A stretch of DNA of 64,000 nt from Hygrocybe punicea. Its lineage: Eukaryota; Basidiomycota; Agaricomycetes; Agaricales; Hygrophoraceae. The notes under the pieces are model-generated. The model had not been told where the DNA came from, made no database searches, and was given only the letters and a program-made list of their open reading frames with translations. Made by a program: the position numbers and the translations under genes. Below are positions 35,456 through 45,296 of this stretch, one piece after another. Position 1 is the first letter of the stretch; each line of letters opens with the position of its first letter. The stretch lies in NCBI GenBank assembly GCA_963556145.1, contig OY744461.1, positions 5,218,891 through 5,282,890 on the forward strand, given 5' to 3'.

Positions 35456-36250
35456 TGTAGAGGGTCCTCGACCCTCTGAGGCCGTAACATCGATATCTAG
35501 CGAATCCGCTCGAACCCGACGTCTCTAGCAATCTACGTTCGAACCCGACGCAACCCGACGCAACCCGATGCATACCGACTAGCACGGCCGCTCACGTACC
35601 TGGACGGTCTATCTCCTAAACTCACGGAACTTCAAATATCGAAGATAGATCTCATCGGACTGGGATCCCGACATCGGACTTGCCTTATTCACGCCTAGCG
35701 TCTCCCTTATGGGGATATAGTAAAGTATATTGCATCTTTTACGGTTTTTCATATCTTCCACCCATTTTCCCTGTCATCGTCGCCTCGCAACGCTCTTCCT
35801 ACTTCCCCATTTTTATTCTCCTTTGTCTCCTCTCATCGGCCGAGGACTCTCGTCCGAATCTAGGTACACAAATTTGTAGTATAAAAACGGTGCCCAAACG
35901 CCGTCTCAAAATAAGAAACCAGTTCCCCCATTTCCTCTCTCTGAGAATTAAGTCTCTCAGTAAATTCCATCGCACACATCGCTCGTCGGATTCCTCGACG
36001 CCCTCCCCGTCGTTCTACCGCCTTTATCTCTACGTTACTCCTCACCCGACACCCGACCCGCCGTACCCGACATCGTCGGCTTCGTCGGCTTCGATCGGTC
36101 TCGATAGATTTCAGTAGTTTACTCGGCGGCTTCTTACTCCTTATATCCTATTATCTTACTGAAGCTTGTTAGACTATTCCTAGTCACTTCTACGCTGACC
36201 CCACAGGCTTAGGATTATTATTCCGCAGCCACCCCGACCTCGCCTTTACA
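35456..36250 (+). repeat. 5' LTR (795 bp)
   Basis: Begins TGTAGAGGGTCC and ends CGCCTTTACA, TGTA...TACA inverted ends. A TATAAAAA box lies at 35880-35887. A GACGCAACCC unit is repeated near 35545. A 145-codon frame (35680-36117) appears in both LTRs and is not taken as a gene. Confidence 0.97.
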
Positions 36251-36252
36251 TC

Positions 36253-36270
36253 TGGAGCCCACCGCGAGGA
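36253..36270 (+). promoter_or_regulatory. Primer-binding site
   Basis: TGGAGCCCACCGCGAGG starts two bases after the 5' LTR. Its first TGG complements the CCA tail of a tRNA 3' end. Which tRNA is not determined. Confidence 0.65.
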
Positions 36271-36829
36271 ATAGTCTAGCACCACCATAGCTTCCTCTTC
36301 CCGTATCCCTCCCTCTGACCGTCGTCTTCGAGAACTTCCTCGAAGAACTCTTCAACAAGAACTATCTTTAGCCGCCTTCGACCCGACAATCGACGACGAC
36401 TTCTTCCAGCTAGTACCCGACCACCTCGCTCGACATAACAATCTCCCGCTCGTCTCAGGGTCAAACACCCCCCTATATCTCTCATCCGACAGTCTCGAAT
36501 CGGTCGATATACCGATAATTACCATCACACCCGACTCATCCGATCTCAGTTCGACACCCGCATCGCCTACGTCCCCGACTTCGACCTCGTTAGAACCCCC
36601 GTCCACGTCTTCGCTCTCGATATCTAAAACTCCGTCATCGTCATCGTCTCCGTCTTCGCTCTCGACATCGAATAATCCGTCATCGTCATCGTCCCCGTCA
36701 TCGTCATCGCCTACGCCGTCATCGTCCCCGTCATCGTCTTCGCCTACGCCGTCATCGTCCACGTTACCCGACCCGCTCATCGCACACCCGACAATCGCTT
36801 CATCGACATCTCAGCTCCTTCCACCCACA

Positions 36830-39085
36830 ATGACTTCGACCTCTGGATCCTCGACCGCTCCCCACGTCACCGCTCCCCATGTTACTCCACGACAAATGCC
36901 CGCTCGCGGTCACTCCACGGCCCCGACCTTCGACGGGAACCCGCTCAATTTAAACCGTTTCTTCGAAGAAGTCGAGATACTTGCTGCCGATGCCGCTCTC
37001 GACGACGCAGGACGCATTAAGCATAGTCTGCGCTACGCGTCGCTTAGCGACTACGAGCTTTGGGCAAGTTTACCTAGCGCGACCGGCGTCGATTATGCCG
37101 CATTCAAGAAGAGCGTACTCGTGCTATACCCGGGCACGGAAGACGATCACCGGTACACTATGGCGGATCTCGACCGTCTTACGCACACCCAAACCGCTTA
37201 CGGTATCCGTACCCGCGCCGAACTTGGCGAATATTACCGCGAGTTCATCCGGATCTCGGGATTCCTCTTAGACAAGGGTCGAATCTCTCCCCGAGAACGC
37301 AACATCGCGTACGAGAACGGCTTCCATGTCGAGCTTAAAAAGGACATCAAAACCCGTCTGCAGTACCAAAAGCCGAACCATTTCCATAGCGACCCTTACG
37401 ACTTCCAGGACTTCCACAATTGCGCCCACTTCCTGCTGGCCGGAACCGCGGCCGAACCGTCCACCGTCTCTCGTCTTTCGTCAACGTCGCCTGCCGCCAT
37501 CCGGTACTCGACTCCAATGGAACCCGCCACCCGCTACCCGCCTCCCGCTCGCTATGACCCGGTCATTCCTAAAGCGGAACCGGTCGAACCTAACGTATCC
37601 GACCTATTTCGTCTCGTTTCGCAACAACTCGCCGTCCTCACGCAAGCCCTCACCGAACGCAACAACCCCCCAAAGCCGTGTGCAAATAGGGCTGAGCCGA
37701 CCACCGTGGGACAGGGTTTCACCAACTTCAACTGCCTCTTTTGCGACGATCCGTTCCATCGTATACGCGATTGTCCCATCTGCGAGCAGTACACTCGAGA
37801 CGGAATATGCCGCAAGAACGAGCACGGCCGCATCGTGTTGCCTAACGGAATGTATCTTCCAAAGGCTATCGTCGGCAAAAATATGAGGGAACGCTTCGAC
37901 GCGTGGCACGCACAGAACCCCGGCAACCGCGCTCCCCCTGCCCGCAACCCCACAGAACCGTTCCAACGCGACCCGCCGCCTCATGTCAAAACTAACTTCG
38001 TCTCCGCCGTCGAAGTACCCACCTACGAACCAGAGGTCACCACCGAGTACGCCGACATCTTTCAGTCCACGACGTCCGACATCGACGACGACAACGAACA
38101 AATTAAGGTTCTGGAAGCCGAAGTGCAGCGGCTTCGTAAACGGGTTAGATTCGACGGTGTAGAGATCCCATCAAAGGCGAAAGGCAAGTCTAGAGAAACG
38201 TTTCCCAATTTGCCCACCACTTCCACGTCTGTCCCCGCCGCGAAACCCGCCGAGAAAACGGCCAGACCTATCAACGAGCAGCCGATCACCATAGTCCCCC
38301 CTTCGAACACGCGGCCGACCGAGCCGACCGCCCTTGTACCGCGCACTCCCCAGAACCTTCCCACATCGCACCCCCAATACCGCTACCAAGCCCCCATCGA
38401 AGATCCCGGTATCGCCAAATCCGTCATCGACCGCGCGCTCGATTCTCAAGTCTGCATTTCGCAGCGAGAGCTTTTAGCCATGTCGTCCGACGCCCGCCGT
38501 CACATGAAGGACCTCACTACGTCGAAAAAGGTCACCGCCGAGAGTAACAACGTCGAGGTCTTCCACTTTCACGCACCCGAAATCCCCACTCGCGCCTGTC
38601 AACACTGTCAGGAAAACGTCCCGCTCGTCGTCGGCCGCGACTCAGTCCCTCTCCGTGCGGTCTACCCGCTCATCAACGGCAAATTCGTATTCGAGTGCGT
38701 CCTCGACAACGGTTCCATGATCATCGGCATGCGACGCGATATTTGGGAGAAACTCGGTTACGGCCTCCAAAATATGAAGATGCGGATGCAGTCGGCAAAT
38801 AAAAGCGATAACGACACCCTCGGCCGGATCGCCAACCTAAAATTCACTTTTGGCGACGTCGATCTTTTCCTCCAAGTCCAAGTCGTCGACGACGCCCCCT
38901 ACGAGATCCTCATCGGCCGCCCGTTCTTCACGCTTTCCGAGGCCCTTACGAAGGATTATAAAAACGGAGAACAACAGGTCACGATCACGGATCCAAACAC
39001 CGGCGCCGTCGTCACTTTGCCCACCATCGAGCACAACCAAAAGAACCGACGAGAGCGGTCCGACACCGGAAAGCCGGATTTTTAG
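36830..39085 (+). CDS. gag: Gag with zinc knuckle and aspartic protease
   Basis: 751 residues from the ATG at 36830. An N-terminal capsid-like helical region (PTFDGNPLNLNRFFEEVE...) is followed by a CX2CX4HX4C zinc knuckle at residues 302-315 (CLFCDDPFHRIRDC) that binds the RNA genome. The C-terminal part has a retropepsin-like active site D626-N-G-S and ILIGRPFF near 694. Many fungal gypsy elements use DNGS or DSGA here. The same frame is open without any ATG back to 36275, with protein-like content, so translation may begin upstream. It ends TTT-TAG at a T5 run, and the pol frame is -1 to it. It forms virus-like particles in the cytoplasm. Confidence 0.93.
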   Translation: MTSTSGSSTAPHVTAPHVTPRQMPARGHSTAPTFDGNPLNLNRFFEEVEILAADAALDDAGRIKHSLRYASLSDYELWASLPSATGVDYAAFKKSVLVLYPGTEDDHRYTMADLDRLTHTQTAYGIRTRAELGEYYREFIRISGFLLDKGRISPRERNIAYENGFHVELKKDIKTRLQYQKPNHFHSDPYDFQDFHNCAHFLLAGTAAEPSTVSRLSSTSPAAIRYSTPMEPATRYPPPARYDPVIPKAEPVEPNVSDLFRLVSQQLAVLTQALTERNNPPKPCANRAEPTTVGQGFTNFNCLFCDDPFHRIRDCPICEQYTRDGICRKNEHGRIVLPNGMYLPKAIVGKNMRERFDAWHAQNPGNRAPPARNPTEPFQRDPPPHVKTNFVSAVEVPTYEPEVTTEYADIFQSTTSDIDDDNEQIKVLEAEVQRLRKRVRFDGVEIPSKAKGKSRETFPNLPTTSTSVPAAKPAEKTARPINEQPITIVPPSNTRPTEPTALVPRTPQNLPTSHPQYRYQAPIEDPGIAKSVIDRALDSQVCISQRELLAMSSDARRHMKDLTTSKKVTAESNNVEVFHFHAPEIPTRACQHCQENVPLVVGRDSVPLRAVYPLINGKFVFECVLDNGSMIIGMRRDIWEKLGYGLQNMKMRMQSANKSDNDTLGRIANLKFTFGDVDLFLQVQVVDDAPYEILIGRPFFTLSEALTKDYKNGEQQVTITDPNTGAVVTLPTIEHNQKNRRERSDTGKPDF

Positions 39086-42000
39086 AAGTCGAGGACCCGG
39101 AGATACCTCTCGGAAAGGACGCACCGGGAGATGAGAAGCCGCCACTCGAAAGCGACCACACCTATACCACGAACTATGCTTCCCTTTTGCCGTTTCCCCT
39201 AGAAGAGGACTTATGTTTTTCTATCGATTTAGATTTCTCTTCGTCTCAGCCCCAGACTGCCGCCCAGTACATTTCATTGTTGACCGATGTACAAAATCAG
39301 CTACGTACTACCGATACCCTTCCTTCGTCTTGTTCCGTCTCCGCTCCTGCGTCACATATTTCCTCTTCGAATATTTGTAACAAAGCCTCTACTGAAAACG
39401 CTACTTATATCTCGTATACCACCCCCCCTACCAGGGACCTAAAAGGAGTCGTTACCAAGAAAAAGTATAAGAAGGTAGCCGATCGTATCCGCCCAATTTC
39501 TACCACTCTCCCCGACGAATACCGCATCATACGCGAGATCACCGGCGACCCGCTAGCCGATTTACCCACGCTCCCGACTCACCCGCCCGACTTTACACCC
39601 GGCACCCGCTATACCCAGGAACGACACGACGCGATGCCGATGAACCCGGATGGATTCCTTTGGCCTGAGGAAGAAAAACTCGGCCACCATATCATCAAAA
39701 CGCAAGAAGCCGCCTTCGCCTGGAACGAATCCGAGAAAGGCCAGTTCAATACGGACTACTTCCCGCCGATCCACATTCCCACCGTACCGCACGACCCGTG
39801 GGTCCATCGCAATATCCCAATCCCACCCGGCATCCTTAACGAAGTCATCGGCATCATCAAAGACAAAATTAACGCCGGTACCTATGAACCCTCGAATTCG
39901 TCATATCGCTCCCGCTGGTTTTGCGTTTTGAAAAAGGACGGGAAGTCTCTTCGAATCGTCCACGATCTACAGCCGCTTAACGCCGTCACTATCCGCGATC
40001 CCGCCGTACCGCCCATGACCGAGCACTTGGCCGAGGCCTTTGGCGGCCACTCTTGCTACGCTTCCTTCGACCTCTTCGTCTCTTTCGACCAACGCCTCGT
40101 CCACCCCTCGTCTCGTGACTATATGACCTTTCAGTCTCCACTCGGAACGCTTCGACTTACGCGGATTGCTATGGGATACACAAATTCCCCGCAGATCTTA
40201 CACGGTGACTCTACGTACATCCTCCGTGACGAAATCCCTCATCTTGCCGTTCCGTATATGGACGATATTCCCGTTAAAGGGCCTCCAACCCGCTACGAGC
40301 AACCCGACGGTACCTACGAGACTATACCCGAGAACCCGGCAATCCGACGTTTCATTTGGGAACACTTCCAAGGTGTCAACCGCGTCATCCAGCGTTTCCG
40401 CTATGTCGGCGGTACCTTCAACGGCAAAAAACTCGAGTTGTGTCGACCCTCAGTCATCGTTGTTGGCCACCGATGCACATACGAAGGAAGAGTAGCCGAC
40501 GACTCCAAAGTACAGAAGATTCGCGATTGGCCACTGCCGACCAACCTCACCGAAGTTCGCGCCTTTCTTGGCATCTGCGGCGTCTTGCGTATTTTTATCA
40601 AGGACTTCTCGCTTCACTCCCGACCCCTCGTCCGCCTTACCCGCAAAGGTATACCCTTCGAATTTGGTGAAGAAGAAGAGACCGCCGTCGACTACCTCAA
40701 AAACGCCGTCATTACGTCGCCAGCGCTGCGCGCTATCGACTACACGCGTGAATGGGAAGTGATTCTCGCCGTCGATTCATCCGTTCTTGGAGTCGGCTTC
40801 GTTCTTATGCAAATCCGCGCCGACGGAAAGCGCTATCCGAATCGCTTTGGTTCAATATCGTGGAACGAACGCGAAGCCCGATACTCTCAGTCCAAGCTCG
40901 AGCTTTACGGTCTCTTCAGGGCCCTCCGCGCCTATCGGATTTTCATTATCGGCGTCCGCAACCTCACCGTTGAAGTCGACGCGAAGTACATAAAAGGGAT
41001 GCTCAACAACCCCGACATTCAGCCCAATGCAACGATCAACCGATGGATAGCCGGCGTGCTCTTATTTGACTTTAGACTCGTTCACGTACCCGCTTCCGCA
41101 CACGGTGCACCCGACGGACTCTCCCGACGTCCCCGCGCTGCAGAAGACCCCGAGGAGATCAACGACTCCGACGATTGGCTCGACCACTCCTACGGTTTCT
41201 TTATGGAAGTCGTCAACTACCGACCCATCCCCATACCGTCTAAGCCGATTGCCGTATGCGGCCGCTGCCGTGCCACAGCCGACCGACTCCAAAAATTACC
41301 GGCCGTCCTCGTCTACACAAATCAGGAAGCCGTTTCTGACATACCGCGATCCGATAAAGCCCGCGCGGCCGACGTTCGTCTTGCCCTCGTCGAGACTTGG
41401 TTACGAGATCTAACCCGACCCGCGAACTTCACGGACGAAGAATACCGTCTGTTCTTACGATACGCCCTTGAATTCTTCGTCACCGATAACAAGCTTTGGC
41501 GCAAAGACCGTCACGGAAAACACAAACTCGTCATACCGCCCGACCGCCGGCTTCAGTTACTCAAAGACGCTCACGACTCTCTCGGCCACAAAGGTATATT
41601 CTCCGTCCGCGCTCGGCTACTCGACCGTTTCTGGTGGCCGCACCTCGACCACGACGTCAAGTGGTACGTCCAGTCTTGCCATCAGTGCCAAGTACGGCAA
41701 ATGCGTTATCATCACATTCCGCCCACCGTCGCTACACCGGCCTCGCTATTTCGTAAAGCGTATGTCGACACAATGTTTATGCCACGATCCGGCGGTTATC
41801 GATACATCGTCCAAGCCCGTTGCTCCCTGTCCGCCTACCCTGAGTTCCGCATGTTACGCCGCGAGACCGGCTCCACCATCGGCACGTTCTTGTTCGAAGA
41901 CATCTTATGCCGTTGGGGCGCTCTCGAAGAAATCGTCACCGACAACGGCAAGCCGTTCGTAGAAGCGCTCGACTATCTTGCCTCCCGCTACGGTATCCGC

Positions 42001-42735
42001 CACATCCGCATTTCGCCCTATAACTCACAAGCGAACGGACCCGTTGAGCGTCGCCACCTAGATGTCCGGGAGGCCATTATGAAAAGTTGTGACGGAGATG
42101 AAAAGAAATGGCACACCGTAACCCACTCCGTATTTTGGGCCGAACGGGTCACGACACACAAAAGCCTCGGATACTCGTCCTACTACATCGCACACGGAGT
42201 AGAACCGCTGTTTCCATTCGATTTTGCCGAAGCTACGTACATGGTTCCGACGCAAGATACGATGTCTACGACCGACCTCATAGTCATCCGCGCCCGACAA
42301 CTTCGTAAACGAGAAGCCGACCTCGATCGGGTCAAAGAAAAGCTTACCAAATCTCGGCTCGCGTCCGCTCGGCAATTTGAGCAGAAATACGCCAACACGA
42401 TCAAAGTCTACGACTTCGAACCCGGTAACCTCGTTCTCGTCCGAAATTCACGTATCGAAATGTCTCTCGATCGTAAAGCAAAACCGCGGTACTTTGGACC
42501 CATGGTTGTCGTCAGGAAAACAGAAGGCGGATCCTACATACTCGCCGAACTCGACGGTGCGGTTTCTAAATCTCGATTTGCCGCTTTCCGAGTCGTACCC
42601 TACCACGCCCGCTCAAAAATATCGATACCGTTGGACGACTTCTTACAATACCCCGATGCCGACGATACCGATTCAAACAATCTTGATGATCCGACGTACC
42701 CGCCCTCCATAGACTCCTCACCCGACGACGATTAA
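39082..42735 (+). CDS. pol: Pol: reverse transcriptase, RNase H, integrase
   Basis: The frame is open from 38962, overlapping the end of gag in the -1 frame, so it is probably made as Gag-Pol by frameshifting. There is no ATG near the start of the overlap. Residues are counted from the TTG at 39187. RT: SFDLFVSFDQ with D295, and Y357-M-D-D360. RNase H: LAVDSSVLGVGF and SQSKLELYGLF. Integrase: an HHCC zinc finger (HDSLGHKGIF...CHQCQ), then catalytic D861 (YVDTMF), D919 (VTDNGKPF) and E954 (GPVERRH), D-x34-E. A GPY/F-like segment (PRYFGPMVVV) follows. No chromodomain is seen. The acidic tail ends at TAA 42733-42735. Confidence 0.95.
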   Translation, partial: LEVEDPEIPLGKDAPGDEKPPLESDHTYTTNYASLLPFPLEEDLCFSIDLDFSSSQPQTAAQYISLLTDVQNQLRTTDTLPSSCSVSAPASHISSSNICNKASTENATYISYTTPPTRDLKGVVTKKKYKKVADRIRPISTTLPDEYRIIREITGDPLADLPTLPTHPPDFTPGTRYTQERHDAMPMNPDGFLWPEEEKLGHHIIKTQEAAFAWNESEKGQFNTDYFPPIHIPTVPHDPWVHRNIPIPPGILNEVIGIIKDKINAGTYEPSNSSYRSRWFCVLKKDGKSLRIVHDLQPLNAVTIRDPAVPPMTEHLAEAFGGHSCYASFDLFVSFDQRLVHPSSRDYMTFQSPLGTLRLTRIAMGYTNSPQILHGDSTYILRDEIPHLAVPYMDDIPVKGPPTRYEQPDGTYETIPENPAIRRFIWEHFQGVNRVIQRFRYVGGTFNGKKLELCRPSVIVVGHRCTYEGRVADDSKVQKIRDWPLPTNLTEVRAFLGICGVLRIFIKDFSLHSRPLVRLTRKGIPFEFGEEEETAVDYLKNAVITSPALRAIDYTREWEVILAVDSSVLGVGFVLMQIRADGKRYPNRFGSISWNEREARYSQSKLELYGLFRALRAYRIFIIGVRNLTVEVDAKYIKGMLNNPDIQPNATINRWIAGVLLFDFRLVHVPASAHGAPDGLSRRPRAAEDPEEINDSDDWLDHSYGFFMEVVNYRPIPIPSKPIAVCGRCRATADRLQKLPAVLVYTNQEAVSDIPRSDKARAADVRLALVETWLRDLTRPANFTDEEYRLFLRYALEFFVTDNKLWRKDRHGKHKLVIPPDRRLQLLKDAHDSLGHKGIFSVRARLLDRFWWPHLDHDVKWYVQSCHQCQVRQMRYHHIPPTVATPASLFRKAYVDTMFMPRSGGYRYIVQARCSLSAYPEFRMLRRETGSTIGTFLFEDILCRWGALEEIVTDNGKPFVEALDYLASRYGIRHIRISPYNSQANGPVERRHLDVREAIMKSCDGDEKKWHTVTHSVFWAERVTTHKSLGYSSYYIAHGVEPLFPFDFAEATYMVPTQDTMSTTDLIVIRARQLRKREADLDRVKEKLTKSRLASARQFEQKYANTIKVYDFEPGNLVLVRNSRIEMSLDRKAKPRYFGPMVVVRKTEGGSYILAELDGAVSKSRFAAFRVVPYHARSKISIPLDDFLQYPDADDTDSNNLDDPTYPPSIDSSPDDD

Positions 42736-42943
42736 GCATTTCATTTATATTCTGTCCACGTTATACCCCCATTTTATTTAGTTCCTCTTAGTTTTTCAAC
42801 GATATGACGAATGATGCGAATAGTCCTATGTCTTCGGGAGCCGATCGGCTTTCCTTAGCTAGGTGAACAAGCTGACACGTCTTTTATATATACACGATAT
42901 ATTTTTTTATATACAACGGGCTCGTTATTTTTATATATATATT
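42736..42943. terminator. Shared AT-rich 3' region between convergent genes
   Basis: Pol and the antisense gene converge on about 200 bp with TTTATATATA runs (42880-42945), the likely 3' ends of both transcripts. No exact poly(A) signal is claimed. Confidence 0.35.
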
Positions 42944-44331
42944 TTACAGGCGGCCGGTCTCGTAATCCCGCTTCAGCATCGCCAACCTTGAGGTCGACCG
43001 TTCGAGATCGACGCGAAGCCGCTGGAACTCTTGACCGAAGTGGACGAGGTGACGGTTGACGTTGGTGCCTAGGGCTCCCAGCTCCTCCGTAAGGACCGCT
43101 AGCCGCGCCGACACTTGCTCGTAATTCTCCATCGTCAAAACGAACGGGTTCGCTGTCGAGGCCGTCCTAAGCCTTTTCGTCGGCCGCTCTTCCTCCGACT
43201 CCTCCTCGTCTTCGTCATCGTCCTCGACCGACTCCACCTCCTCGACCCGCGGTTTGCTCGTTGAGGCCCGGGCAGGCCTACTGCGGATGGGTTTTGTCGT
43301 GAACGACAGCGGCTTCCTCGTGCCGACCGCGACCTCTTTGCCCTTTCCGGTATCCACCTTGCGCCGACCCCCGCCCGTCCGGTGTGTAGCGTTAGTACAT
43401 CTCTTCTTCAGCCTTCGGCATCGTTCGCACACGTAGCCCGTGACGCCTCGACACGCCTCTTGCGCCTTGACGCAGTTGGTGCAGGGTTGTAGGGGAAACG
43501 GCCCGGTGAACTGTTACCAGGATCAGTAACTAAAGAACATATGAACCGACACAAGAACTCACCGTCGTACCAGCCAAGTCTCCGGTCTCTACGCCCGGCG
43601 TATCTACGTCGTCTACATCGGCCGGTGTCTCTGGTGCCGGATCGACGGGGCCTTCCTCTGGCTCAACTGCGGCTTCCCCTTCCGGAATCGACTCAGTCCT
43701 TGGTTCACCCGCGTTTGCTTCAGCTCGCCGCTCTTCGCTGAGCCGCCGCCGATACGCGGCTCCATCCCTTTCAACCCGGTCCGCTTCTTGATTCCAGTGC
43801 TGCTCGTGTTGTTCTATTCTAAGCCGCTCTCGCCTTTCCTCTGCCGCCTTTCGCCTTTTCTCCGCCTCCGCTCGTGCACTTGCCTCTGCCATCCGTTTGG
43901 CCTCCTCTTCCCGCGTAGCCGCTTCTTCATCCGCCCGCCGTCTGGCTTCTTCCTGTTCCTGCCTCTCCCGGTCCGCCGCTTCTTTCAGCCACTCTTCGAC
44001 ATCGTTGGCGTACGATTGGCGGTCGGCCCATAACGGTGGCGTTACTGGCCTCGTACCACCAGCTCGGAGTTCCGCGACGATTCCATTGTAAGCACGCTGG
44101 CGGGACGGCATGAGCTATCTTAGGACACGCGTAGTCAATAAGGAAACTCACCAGCGCCTTCTTGCGGCCGCTTAACCATTGTTGGGCCATCCCCTCGTTG
44201 CCGTCCACCATCGTTACGAGGTCGTCGCTATGAAACACGGTGACCGCGTTGACGGCCTCTTCGTAGTCCGCCCGGACATCGGGTTCGATGCTTTCGACGA
44301 AAGCGAGGAAGTTGTCGTAGACTTGGGACAT
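42944..44331 (-). CDS. Antisense three-exon gene with Zn2Cys6-like cluster
   Basis: Lies between pol and the 3' LTR on the opposite strand. Exon 1 44331-44152. Intron 44151 to 44097 (55 nt, CGCCAG) or 44115 (37 nt, ATAG); both acceptors keep the same frame. Exon 2 to 43563. Intron 43562-43511 (GTGAGT...AACAG). Exon 3 43510-42944. About 426-432 residues: a helical N-terminus, a long Glu/Arg/Ala coiled coil, an acidic Pro/Glu linker, then CX2CX6CX7CX2CX6C with basic RRLKKR inside, the spacing of Gal4-type binuclear zinc clusters. An acidic block, a basic patch (RPTKRLRT) and a C-terminal amphipathic helix follow. It is probably nuclear and DNA-binding. Its role for the element is unknown. Confidence 0.8.
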
Positions 44332-44494
44332 TGTGAACGTGTGATGGTGTAGAGGAAAGGTCGGATCAACAACGAGAAAATTTTTCTTTTTTTTACTTTG
44401 CCGTTGTTTGGCCGCTCACGTGATTGGCCACATTCGCGACCCGCTTTCGGAGACCCCATATTCTCGACCACGGATGGTCTCTATTAGAAGACCC
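44332..44494 (-). promoter_or_regulatory. Promoter region of antisense gene
   Basis: On the minus strand GGCCAATCACGTGAGC (44414-44430) joins a CCAAT box to a CACGTG E-box about 85-100 bp before the ATG at 44331. No clear TATA. This lets the antisense gene be transcribed independently of the LTR. Confidence 0.4.
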
Positions 44495-44501
44495 AAGGAG
44501 A

Positions 44502-45296
44502 TGTAGAGGGTCCTCGACCCTCTGAGGCCGTAACATCGATATCTAGCGAATCCGCTCGAACCCGACGTCTCTAGCAATCTACGTTCGAACCCGACGCAAC
44601 CCGACGCAACCCGATGCATACCGACTAGCACGGCCGCTCACGTACCTGGACGGTCTATCTCCTAAACTCACGGAACTTCAAATATCGAAGATAGATCTCA
44701 TCGGACTGGGATCCCGACATCGGACTTGCCTTATTCACGCCTAGCGTCTCCCTTATGGGGATATAGTAAAGTATATTGCATCTTTTACGGTTTTTCATAT
44801 CTTCCACCCATTTTCCCTGTCATCGTCGCCTCGCAACGCTCTTCCTACTTCCCCATTTTTATTCTCCTTTGTCTCCTCTCATCGGCCGAGGACTCTCGTC
44901 CGAATCTAGGTACACAAATTTGTAGTATAAAAACGGTGCCCAAACGCCGTCTCAAAATAAGAAACCAGTTCCCCCATTTCCTCTCTCTGAGAATTAAGTC
45001 TCTCAGTAAATTCCATCGCACACATCGCTCGTCGGATTCCTCGACGCCCTCCCCGTCGTTCTACCGCCTTTATCTCTACGTTACTCCTCACCCGACACCC
45101 GACCCGCCGTACCCGACATCGTCGGCTTCGTCGGCTTCGATCGGTCTCGATAGATTTCAGTAGTTTACTCGGCGGCTTCTTACTCCTTATATCCTATTAT
45201 CTTACTGAAGCTTGTTAGACTATTCCTAGTCACTTCTACGCTGACCCCACAGGCTTAGGATTATTATTCCGCAGCCACCCCGACCTCGCCTTTACA
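44502..45296 (+). repeat. 3' LTR (795 bp)
   Basis: Same length and, as far as read, the same sequence as 35456-36250. Preceded by the purine tract AAGGAGA (44495-44501), a plausible plus-strand primer, and followed by the CCGT duplication. Confidence 0.97.

Larger units (their letters stand above)
35456..45296 (+). mobile_element. Full-length Ty3/gypsy LTR retrotransposon (9.84 kb)
   Basis: LTRs 35456-36250 and 44502-45296 are each 795 bp, TGTAGAGG...CTTTACA, and read as identical. Target duplication CCGT (35452-35455 and 45297-45300). Order inside: primer-binding site, gag-protease, pol (RT, RNase H, integrase), an antisense gene, a short purine tract. The domain order RT-RNase H-integrase is the Ty3/gypsy one. 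Identical LTRs, an intact target frame and no stop codons in gag or pol mean a very recent insertion that may still be active. Confidence 0.97.

Noticed and set aside
35680..36117. 145-codon frame in the LTR (also 44726-45163)
   Set aside because: Lies within LTR regulatory and leader sequence, duplicated because the LTR is; low-complexity Ser/Pro/Thr composition and no domain.
36352..36780. Asp/Glu/Gly-rich minus-strand frame
   Set aside because: Shadow of the Ser/Pro repeat in the gag frame on the plus strand.
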